Source: Thermoleophilia bacterium
GTDB lineage: Bacteria; Actinomycetota; Thermoleophilia; Gaiellales; SKUG01
Assembly (NCBI GenBank): GCA_025964455.1
Contig: JAOPYU010000218.1
Location: 1-5,923, forward strand
DNA length: 5,923 nucleotides
Reading direction: 5' to 3'
Shown here one piece after another: positions 1 through 4,843 of this stretch. The notes under the pieces are model-generated. The model searched no databases, was not told the origin of the DNA, and saw only the letters and a program-made list of their open reading frames with translations. The first letter of the stretch is position 1. The number at the start of each line of letters is the position of its first letter. The position numbers were made by a program, and so were the translations under genes.

Positions 1-467
1 GAGACGAGCTGCGTCGGCCACCGGACCCCGTGACTGACCGCATCGTCGCGGCGAGCCTCGATTCGCTGCTGGCGCTCGCCCAGCGCTGGCGCGCGTCGGA
101 GCAGCTCGGTGCGGGGGGCGGATCAGGAACCGACGCCGACGGCACGCTCCTTCGCCAGTTCGGCCGCCTGCTCGAGGCGGAGTTCGAGCACCACCACGAC
201 GCCGGCTGGTACGCGTCGCAGCTGCACGTCTCCGCCAACCACCTGGCGGCGGTGCTCTCGCGCATGACGGGGCGCTCGACCAAGCGGCTCATCACCGATC
301 GCATCATGGTGGAGGCCCAGCGGCTGCTGCGTTACACCGACCTCACCGTCCAGCAGGTCGCCCAGCGACTCGGGTTCGACGATCCGCTCTACCTCTCCCG
401 GGCGTTCAAGGCGCACACGGGTGAATCGCCGACGCTGTGGCGCTCCTCCCACCAACGCGTCGAGTAG
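1..467 (+). CDS. AraC-family transcriptional regulator, 3' part (5' end outside window)
   Basis: DNA-binding domain of an AraC/XylS-type activator. Two helix-turn-helix units are visible: the first at about nt 207-275 (WYASQLHVSANHLAAVL, then the linker helix), the second at about nt 342-443 (LTVQQVAQRLGFDDPLYLSRAF, then HTGESPTLWR). The second carries the usual family signature before the C-terminus. The frame is open from base 3 through the GTG at nt 30, reading DELRRPPDPV just before it. That GTG is therefore probably internal, because family members are normally about 280-300 residues with an N-terminal sensing (often cupin) domain, which must lie left of the window. A Gly-rich linker (GAGGGSG) precedes the DNA-binding domain. 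The VOC gene follows on the same strand after 67 bp and is the obvious candidate target; that link is inference. The effector cannot be told from this part. Confidence 0.9.
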   Translation, partial: DELRRPPDPVTDRIVAASLDSLLALAQRWRASEQLGAGGGSGTDADGTLLRQFGRLLEAEFEHHHDAGWYASQLHVSANHLAAVLSRMTGRSTKRLITDRIMVEAQRLLRYTDLTVQQVAQRLGFDDPLYLSRAFKAHTGESPTLWRSSHQRVE

Positions 468-534
468 GCGTTCGTCCATGCATCGGGTCCAAAGCGCCAT
501 TCCGGAGCCGCCCGGTGTCGGCGATGCTGTGGTC

Positions 535-1437
535 ATGGACACCACGACTGACATCTCGCCCGCCCACGCCTCGCCCACCACGCACGGCGCCCTCCCCGAC
601 GCGCTGCGGCTGGGGCACGCCCGGCTCGTCGTGACCGATCTACGCCGCTCGGTCCCGTTCTACGAGGACGTGATCGGCCTGCACGCGCAGGAGCGCGGCG
701 ACGATCGCATCGTGCAGCTGGCCACCGCCGACGGCGCGGTCGTGCTGGAGCTCGAGGAGCGGCCGGATGCCGTCCGGGCAGGTCGCCACGCCGGGCTCTA
801 CCACGTCGCGCTGCTGTATCCGACGCGGGCCGAGCTCGCAGCTGCGCTGCACCGCATCGCCCGCACCCGCACGATGATCGACGGCGCATCCGACCACGGC
901 ACCCACGAGGCCATCTACCTGCCCGATCCCGACGGCAACGGCCTGGAGCTCGCCGCCGACCGCCCCCGGGACGTGTGGCCCGACCTGTCGAGCATCGATG
1001 GAATCCGCCCGCGGGCGCTCGACATGCAAGCCCTGCTCGGGCTGGTGGAGGAGGCGCAGGTCGCCGATCGCGCGGCAGCGGGGCTCGAAGTGGGTCACCT
1101 GCACCTGCACGTCGGTGACATCGCCGAGGCATCGAGCTTCTACGTCGACGTGGTCGGCTTCGAGGTGCAGACCGCGTTGCCCGTCGCGGCGTTCGTCTCC
1201 GCCGGGGGCTACCACCACCACCTCGCCTACAACACCTGGCGCGGCGAGGGTGTCCCGCCCGTGCCTGCTGACGCCGTCGGACTCGCGTTCTGGACGATCG
1301 TTCTTCCGACGTCGGCCGATGTCGACGCGCTCGAGGCCCGCGCTGCTGATGCGGGCATCGCCGCCGAGCGCATCGACGGCGCGGTCGCGCTGCGTGATCC
1401 CTGGGGAATGCAGCTGCGCGCCCGCGCCGCCGACTGA
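535..1437 (+). CDS. Two-domain VOC family protein, CatE-type (catechol 2,3-dioxygenase-like)
   Basis: Predicted 300-residue soluble protein of four beta-alpha-beta-beta-beta modules, similar in layout to CatE extradiol dioxygenases, which cleave catechol-type rings with Fe(II) and O2. The N-terminal half carries a candidate 2-His-1-Glu metal site: H28 (LGHARLVVTDL), H90 (GLYHVALL) and E138 (DPDGNGLEL). The spacing of 62 and 48 residues resembles the triad of type I extradiol enzymes. The C-terminal half starts again at H188 (VGHLHLHVGD) and has the typical SAGGYHHHLAYNTW block at 222-235, but its last module has F252 and R295 where H90 and E138 stand, so it should not bind metal. The ATG at 535 is chosen because homology begins near residue 25 and the longer frame upstream runs back through the AraC gene. 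A GTG at 529 is an alternative. No clear Shine-Dalgarno sequence is seen. Actual substrate unknown. Confidence 0.88.
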   Translation: MDTTTDISPAHASPTTHGALPDALRLGHARLVVTDLRRSVPFYEDVIGLHAQERGDDRIVQLATADGAVVLELEERPDAVRAGRHAGLYHVALLYPTRAELAAALHRIARTRTMIDGASDHGTHEAIYLPDPDGNGLELAADRPRDVWPDLSSIDGIRPRALDMQALLGLVEEAQVADRAAAGLEVGHLHLHVGDIAEASSFYVDVVGFEVQTALPVAAFVSAGGYHHHLAYNTWRGEGVPPVPADAVGLAFWTIVLPTSADVDALEARAADAGIAAERIDGAVALRDPWGMQLRARAAD

Positions 1438-1456
1438 CACCGGTGGCGCTTCAACG

Positions 1457-1900
1457 TCAGCGCAGCTCGGAGGCGAGCACCGATCCCTGCGCCGTGACGA
1501 GCGCGGCCAGGCTGCGGGAGACGTCGGTGAAGGCAGCGCTGGCGATGCCGCCGGTGCCGACGCCGTGGTTGATGACCTGCATGACGGCGTCGTCGACGAT
1601 GATCGAGCGGGCGGCCCAGCCCCGGCCGTCCATCACCAGCGCCACGGCGCCGGGGTGCGTGCTCAAGCTGTCGCTCCGGAGCAGCAGGGCCTGCGCGCCG
1701 GCGATCGCGCTCTCGAGCGAGCCGCCGAACGATCCGAACGGCTTGGTGAGGGGCGAGAGGATCTTGTGGTCGCTGTAGGCGATGCCGTTGAGGGCGTGGC
1801 CGATGCGGAGCGTGCCGAAGCTGGAGACGCCGATCGGGCCGGGGTTGCCGTCGACGGGCACGGGGGTGGCGATCGGGGCGTGGATCGAAGCGAGCTGCAT
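1457..1900 (-). CDS. Hypothetical protein, 147 residues
   Basis: I do not recognise this protein. The start (MQLASIHAPI) is supported by a GGAAGG ribosome binding site exactly 8 nt upstream. The same frame stays open further upstream, but that part runs antisense to the YdeI-like gene and through the control region, so it is rejected. The product is rich in Ala, Gly, Ser and Val, has no Cys, no signal peptide and no clear membrane helix. The middle (GTLRIGHALNGIAYSDHKIL) and the Gly-rich FGSFGGSLESAIAG look like a small compact alpha/beta fold. The C-terminal half has a long hydrophobic strand/helix pattern (PGAVALVMDG, RSIIVDDAVMQVI). It converges on the VOC gene with only 19 bp between stops and is divergent from the YdeI-antiporter pair, with which it shares a control region. 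Function unknown; the gene itself looks real from RBS, third-position GC and tight packing. Confidence 0.72.
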   Translation of the reverse strand: MQLASIHAPIATPVPVDGNPGPIGVSSFGTLRIGHALNGIAYSDHKILSPLTKPFGSFGGSLESAIAGAQALLLRSDSLSTHPGAVALVMDGRGWAARSIIVDDAVMQVINHGVGTGGIASAAFTDVSRSLAALVTAQGSVLASELR

Positions 1901-1908
1901 GTCAGAGA

Positions 1909-1914
1909 CCTTCC
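1909..1914 (-). promoter_or_regulatory. Ribosome binding site of the 147-residue gene
   Basis: GGAAGG on the minus strand, 8 nt before the ATG at 1900. It decides the start of this gene, since the open frame extends upstream without a stop. Confidence 0.7.
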
Positions 1915-1930
1915 ATGGTCGTTGGGCTAA

Positions 1931-1946
1931 CGACGAATCTTCGTCG
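1931..1946. promoter_or_regulatory. Perfect inverted repeat, operator-like
   Basis: CGACGAA-TC-TTCGTCG, two 7-bp arms around a 2-bp centre, in the divergent gap. It covers the place where a -35 box of the rightward promoter would lie and sits just downstream of the predicted start of the leftward transcript. The position suits a dimeric repressor or activator acting on both genes. The regulator is unknown, and the site is inferred from symmetry and place only. Confidence 0.5.
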
Positions 1947-1956
1947 GTGTTTCGAG

Positions 1957-1962
1957 TACAAT
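1957..1962 (+). promoter_or_regulatory. Candidate -10 box for the YdeI-like/antiporter pair
   Basis: TACAAT matches the sigma-70-type consensus at five of six positions in an unusually AT-rich stretch. No good -35 box lies 16-19 bp upstream; that place is taken by the inverted repeat at 1931-1946, which may mean activator dependence or an extended dependence on the -10 alone. A start near 1969 would give a leader of about 70 nt before the GTG at 2040. Confidence 0.45.
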
Positions 1963-1986
1963 ACCGAAATATGTTCGGAGAATCAA
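1958..1986 (-). promoter_or_regulatory. Candidate sigma-70-type promoter for the 147-residue gene
   Basis: On the minus strand TTGATT (1986-1981) and TATTGT (1963-1958) are separated by exactly 17 bp. Each matches the consensus at four of six positions. Transcription would start near 1951, giving a leader of about 50 nt that contains the inverted repeat. Its -10 box overlaps that of the rightward promoter almost completely, so the two promoters could not be occupied at once. Confidence 0.4.
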
Positions 1987-2025
1987 TGGTAGGTCCGAAT
2001 GAATCGCGGCTCGTGTCGTCCATAT

Positions 2026-2031
2026 GGGAAG
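2026..2031 (+). promoter_or_regulatory. Ribosome binding site supporting the GTG start at 2040
   Basis: GGGAAG with 8 nt to the GTG at 2040. A competing site, GGAG at 1977-1980 before an ATG at 1986, would add 18 residues. Codons between 1986 and 2040 (GTA, AAT, ATA, GAA, CTT) lack the strong G/C third-position bias of the gene body, so the downstream start is preferred. Confidence 0.5.
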
Positions 2032-2039
2032 ATGCGCTT

Positions 2040-2618
2040 GTGGCCAGCACCGACGACCTACCGCTCACCCGCGCCGAGAGCGCCGATGCCTGGCACGCGT
2101 GGCTGCGCAGACACCACGCCAGCGCACCGGGTACGTGGCTCATGATCGCCAGGAAGGCGAGTGGACTGGCGTCGGTCACCCGGGTGGAAGCCGTCAAGGA
2201 GGCCCTGTGCTGGGGCTGGATCGACGGACAGGGCGCCAAGCACGACGACGACTTCTCGCTGATCCGCTTCACCCCGCGTCGCGCGCGCTCGAAGTGGAGC
2301 CAGGTGAACGTCGGCTACGTCGCCGAACTCGAGGCGGCCGGCCGGATGCAGCCCGCCGGCATCGCGCAGGTGGAAGCCGCCAAGGCCGACGGGCGCTGGG
2401 ATGCCGCGTACTCTCCGCCATCGAGCAAGGTCCTGCCTCCTGAGCTCGAGGTGGCGTTCGAGCGCGATCCGGCAGCCCGCGCGGCGTTCGATGCACTGAG
2501 CAGCGCCAACCGCTTCGCCGTCCGCTACCGCATCGAGAATTCCAAGCGCCCCGAGACGAAGGCGCGCCACGTCGCGAAGACGCTCGAGATGCTCGCACGC
2601 GGCGAGACGTACCACTGA
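2040..2618 (+). CDS. YdeI/OmpD-associated (OmdA-like) family protein
   Basis: A 192-residue soluble protein of the family usually named YdeI/OmpD-associated. With the GTG at 2040 as residue 1, conserved blocks are AWHAWLRRHH (17-26), GTWLMIARK (31-39), the signature ALCWGWIDGQ (55-64) and RFTPRRARSKWSQVN (76-90). A C-terminal helical part ends with ENSKRPETKARHVAKTLEML, typical of the OmdA region. The length suits the family's single-domain actinobacterial members. The biochemical role of the family is not established; the name comes from distant relatives linked to antimicrobial-peptide resistance and should not be read as a function here. The start is a choice between GTG 2040, ATG 1986 and ATG 1971; the first agrees best with codon use and where homology begins. 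Its stop overlaps the start of the antiporter gene (TGATG), so the two are probably co-transcribed and translationally coupled. Confidence 0.88.
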   Translation: MASTDDLPLTRAESADAWHAWLRRHHASAPGTWLMIARKASGLASVTRVEAVKEALCWGWIDGQGAKHDDDFSLIRFTPRRARSKWSQVNVGYVAELEAAGRMQPAGIAQVEAAKADGRWDAAYSPPSSKVLPPELEVAFERDPAARAAFDALSSANRFAVRYRIENSKRPETKARHVAKTLEMLARGETYH

Positions 2619-3754
2619 TGGTGCAGCGCATCGCACAGCGGCTCGGGGTTCCCGCGCCAGCGCTCTTCCTCGCGCTCGGGGTCCTCGTCAACCTCGCGTT
2701 CGGCTCGCTCGGTTCGGCCGCGGATTCGATGGTGCCGTTCGACGCGGTGATCGCCATCGGCTCGGTCGCGCTCGTGCTCATCCTGTTCGAGGGCGGATTC
2801 AGCGGCGGCTTCTCACGCATGCGCCCGTCGCTCGGCGCGATCGCCTCGGTCGGCATCGTCGGCACCTTCATCACCACCGGGCTGCTCGCTGTCGCCGGCC
2901 ACTTCGTGCTCGGCCTGGACTGGGACGTGGCGGCGCTCGTCGCGGTCGCCCTGGCTCCCACCGACCCGGCGGCGGTCTTCTCCGTCCTCGGCAGCAGCGA
3001 CGTGCGGGGGCGAGCCGGCGTGATCATCGAAGGGGAGAGCGGCATCAACGACCCGGTCGGGATCGCGCTCATGGCGGGCATGCTCGAGCTCGTCGACGGC
3101 AGCGGTTCCGTCGGCACGATTGCTGCCGACTTCCTGCTCGAGCTGGTCATCGGCATCGCGGTGGGGGCCGTCGCGGGCCTCGTGTTCGCCCGTGTGCTCG
3201 ACGTGGTCACTCGCAGGCATGCGTGGTTGGCGGCGGGCGGCGCGATCCTTGCTGCGTTCGCCGCGATGGCAGTCGCGCTGGTGCTGCACGGCAGCGGATT
3301 CCTGGCCGTGCTCGTCGCGGGCCTCGTCCTTGGCGACCGCCTCCGCAGCCACGACGCCGTCGAGCGCGTGGTGGCGTTCGGTGCGGCAAGCGCCGAGGTC
3401 GTGATGTTCACGCTGCTCGGGCTGACGATCACGCTCGCCTCGATCGGCGACCAGCTGCTGCTCGGCCTCGCGGCATTCGTCATCCTCACGCTCGCGATCC
3501 GACCAGTCGTCGTCGCCGTGACACTCGCAGGAGCCGACCTCACGCGCGCGGAACGCACCTTCATCGCTTGGGGTGGGCTGAAGGGCGCCGTCCCTATCCT
3601 GCTCGCCGCGATCGCCTACGTCGCCGACCCGCCCGAAGCCGACCTGATCTACGGCGTCACGTTCGTCGCCGTCGCCGCATCGGTCCTCGTCCAGGGCGCC
3701 ACGATCCCCCTGCTGATCCGACGTCTCGGGCTCGTCACCGAGCCCCTCCCTTGA
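2618..3754 (+). CDS. CPA1/NhaP-type cation:proton antiporter
   Basis: Inner-membrane secondary transporter exchanging Na+ or K+ for H+, 378 residues with about ten to eleven hydrophobic helices. Diagnostic CPA1 motifs are present: ALILF-type helix with ILFEGGF (55-61), APTDPAAVF (113-121), the GESGINDP block with the ND pair N144-D145 that marks the electroneutral CPA1 ion/proton site (139-146), and WGGLKGAVPILLA (318-330), where K322 stands at the usual Arg/Lys position. There is no cytosolic TrkA-C/RCK or CorC-like tail, unlike NhaP2/CvrA. The N-terminus is short: it begins MVQRIAQRLGVPAPALFL, a segment that in relatives follows a first membrane helix, and the upstream frame encodes no hydrophobic helix. 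The start ATG overlaps the TGA of the preceding gene by one base. Ion specificity cannot be read from sequence. Confidence 0.93.
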   Translation: MVQRIAQRLGVPAPALFLALGVLVNLAFGSLGSAADSMVPFDAVIAIGSVALVLILFEGGFSGGFSRMRPSLGAIASVGIVGTFITTGLLAVAGHFVLGLDWDVAALVAVALAPTDPAAVFSVLGSSDVRGRAGVIIEGESGINDPVGIALMAGMLELVDGSGSVGTIAADFLLELVIGIAVGAVAGLVFARVLDVVTRRHAWLAAGGAILAAFAAMAVALVLHGSGFLAVLVAGLVLGDRLRSHDAVERVVAFGAASAEVVMFTLLGLTITLASIGDQLLLGLAAFVILTLAIRPVVVAVTLAGADLTRAERTFIAWGGLKGAVPILLAAIAYVADPPEADLIYGVTFVAVAASVLVQGATIPLLIRRLGLVTEPLP

Positions 3755-3756
3755 TG

Positions 3757-3795
3757 TGGTGACGTTAGCCGGCCGTGGGACGGTCAACGTCACCA
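3757..3795. terminator. Nested hairpin, probable bidirectional terminator between convergent genes
   Basis: Outer arms TGGTGACGTT (3757-3766) and AACGTCACCA (3786-3795) pair over 10 bp without mismatch. Inside, GGCCG (3771-3775) pairs with CGGTC (3781-3785) through one G-U, closing a 5-nt loop TGGGA. The result is one 15-bp stem with a 4-nt bulge on one side. It starts 2 nt after the antiporter stop and covers the last codons and stop of the SRPBCC gene. There is no U-tract on either side, as is common for terminators in GC-rich bacteria. Confidence 0.65.
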
Positions 3796-4304
3796 GAATC
3801 AGTGGGGACGAGGGGTGGGAGCAGCTCGAGCAGGCGCTCGGCGCGCCAGCGGAAGATGCGCTCCACGTCGCGACGGACGAACAGTCGGTCGACGATCCCG
3901 CCAACGAGCGCGCCGCCGCGGGAGCGGTAGCTGACCTCGTCGTACATCCGGGTCGAGCTGGGCCCGATCGCCTCGAAGCGGTGCTCGTGACGCCACCACG
4001 CGTACGGTCCGCGCAGCTGTTCGTCGGCGAAGGCGTGCGGCGCCTCGAAGCGGCTGATGCGCGTACGCCACGAGATGGGGAACCCGTGCAGCCGCAGCCG
4101 ATACTCGAGCAGCTGCCCGGCGTAGGTCGTGCCGTCATCGCCGCCCGAGGTCACGCGGAAGCGCAGCCACGGCGGGGTGAGCGCCTCGAGGTTGCGTGGG
4201 TCGGCGAAGAACTCGAACGTCTCGTCGATGGAGCGCGGGACGACGACCTGCGCTCGCAGCAGGGTGCCACGCCCGGAGGGGTGCCGAAGCAGCTCGAGCT
4301 GCAC
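3765..4304 (-). CDS. SRPBCC (START-like) family protein, COG4276-like
   Basis: A 179-residue soluble protein of the SRPBCC/START fold, which forms a deep hydrophobic pocket for lipids or other small ligands. It shows the pattern of the COG4276 group: VPRSIDETFEFFADPRNLEALTPPWLRF (22-49), GQLLEYRLRLHGFPISWRTRI (63-83), then DEQLRGPYAWWRHEHRFE (94-111), and near the end LFVRRDVERIFRWR. Related domains occur fused to sugar-nucleotide epimerase-like proteins, but this one stands alone. No catalytic residues can be named and the ligand is unknown. The start is GTG at 4304, immediately after the TGA of the CBS gene with no spacer and without its own Shine-Dalgarno sequence, which points to translational coupling. 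Its 3' end lies within the hairpin at 3757-3795, convergent to the antiporter gene. Confidence 0.9.
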   Translation of the reverse strand: MQLELLRHPSGRGTLLRAQVVVPRSIDETFEFFADPRNLEALTPPWLRFRVTSGGDDGTTYAGQLLEYRLRLHGFPISWRTRISRFEAPHAFADEQLRGPYAWWRHEHRFEAIGPSSTRMYDEVSYRSRGGALVGGIVDRLFVRRDVERIFRWRAERLLELLPPLVPTDSGDVDRPTAG

Positions 4305-4763
4305 TCAGTACGCGACTGACTGGCGAGGCTCCGCTGCGGAGATCACCTCGACGAGCTCGCCGGTGACGTCGCGCCCGAGGTGCGCGATGTCGGCCTGCGC
4401 CACCATGCCGACGAGCTGCATCTCCGAATCGATCACGGGCACGCGCCGGATGACGTGCGCCTCCATGATGTCGAGCACCTCGCCCACGGTCTGGTCGTCG
4501 CTCGCCCAGATGAGCCGGCCCGAGGCGAGATCGCCCGCGGTGCAGGTCGCAGGATCCAGACCCACGGCGATGCAGTGCACGACGATGTCGCGATCGGTCA
4601 GCATCCCGATGAGACGGTCGTCCGGGCCGCAGATCGGCAGCGCGCCGACCGCTTCCTCAGCCATCGTCCTGGCCGCGTCGAGGCACGTTGCGTCATGTTG
4701 CACGCAGGTGCATCCTGCATGCATGATCTCTCGTACGGGCGTGTCCCTCGGATCGTCTGACAT
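4305..4763 (-). CDS. Two-CBS-domain protein, hypoxic response protein 1 (HRP1/Rv2626c)-like
   Basis: A 152-residue protein made of a CBS-domain pair (about 8-65 and 73-135), an arrangement that usually binds adenine nucleotides. Matching blocks to Mycobacterium tuberculosis HRP1 (Rv2626c, DosR regulon) include REIMHAGCTCV, VGALPICGPDDRLIGMLTDRDIV (39-61), GLDPATCTAGDLA and IRRVPVI with VGMVAQADIA. HRP1 has a disulfide between C14 and C39; the equivalent residues here are C20 and C45, both kept, with extra Cys at 18 and 27. No enzymatic or DNA-binding domain is attached. The start ATG at 4763 (MSDDPRDTP) has GGGAG 5 nt upstream; the longer open frame runs back into the peptidase-like gene and is rejected. 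The next gene begins on the base after its stop. By analogy a role in hypoxia or dormancy is possible, but no DosR-box was found. Confidence 0.92.
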   Translation of the reverse strand: MSDDPRDTPVREIMHAGCTCVQHDATCLDAARTMAEEAVGALPICGPDDRLIGMLTDRDIVVHCIAVGLDPATCTAGDLASGRLIWASDDQTVGEVLDIMEAHVIRRVPVIDSEMQLVGMVAQADIAHLGRDVTGELVEVISAAEPRQSVAY

Positions 4764-4768
4764 GCGCT

Positions 4769-4773
4769 CTCCC
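4769..4773 (-). promoter_or_regulatory. Ribosome binding site of the HRP1-like gene
   Basis: GGGAG on the minus strand (within GGGAGAG), 5 nt before the ATG at 4763. It settles the start among several in-frame codons further upstream. Confidence 0.7.
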
Positions 4774-4817
4774 GGTCGGTGACAGGTACGTGCAGAAGAG
4801 AGCGTGTCCGGCGCGAT

Positions 4818-4836
4818 GGCGGCAAAACATGCCGCC
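4818..4836 (-). terminator. GC-rich stem-loop after the HExxH gene
   Basis: GGCGGCA (4818-4824) and TGCCGCC (4830-4836) form a perfect 7-bp stem with a 5-nt loop. On the minus strand it begins 7 nt after the stop of the HExxH gene and lies 54 bp before the start codon of the HRP1-like gene. No U-tract follows. It is best read as a U-less terminator or attenuator separating the two genes; a regulator site upstream of the HRP1-like gene is the alternative. The rest of this 80-bp gap shows no convincing promoter to me. Confidence 0.45.
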
Positions 4837-4843
4837 CCGCCGA

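Noticed and set aside
421..534. Start of the VOC gene at 421 inside the AraC gene
   Set aside because: This part overlaps the end of the AraC coding region in another frame and has no VOC homology. The ATG at 535 fits the family.
1438..1445. CACCGGTG palindrome between the convergent VOC and 147-residue genes
   Set aside because: It has no loop and only 4-bp arms, so it is not a terminator. An 8-bp palindrome of this composition is expected by chance in GC-rich DNA.
1901..2272. Longer N-terminus for the 147-residue minus-strand gene (start at 2272)
   Set aside because: It would run antisense through the YdeI-like gene and the AT-rich control region, and the good RBS lies before the ATG at 1900.
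2269..3564. Long minus-strand open frame (431 codons) antisense to the antiporter
   Set aside because: Its translation is low-complexity, rich in Ser, Thr, Ala and Arg, and shows no family motif. It is a by-product of the high GC and codon bias of the real plus-strand gene, which has clear CPA1 motifs.
2813..4138. Another long minus-strand open frame (441 codons)
   Set aside because: The translation is a charged, repetitive run of Asp, Glu, Arg and Gly without structure, and it spans the ends of two convergent genes. It is a shadow of the antiporter and SRPBCC frames.
4328..4340. CTCCGC-T-GCGGAG inverted repeat near the 3' end of the HRP1-like gene
   Set aside because: It lies in coding sequence, has a 1-nt centre that cannot form a hairpin loop without opening the stem, and is upstream of a coupled gene where termination would make no sense.
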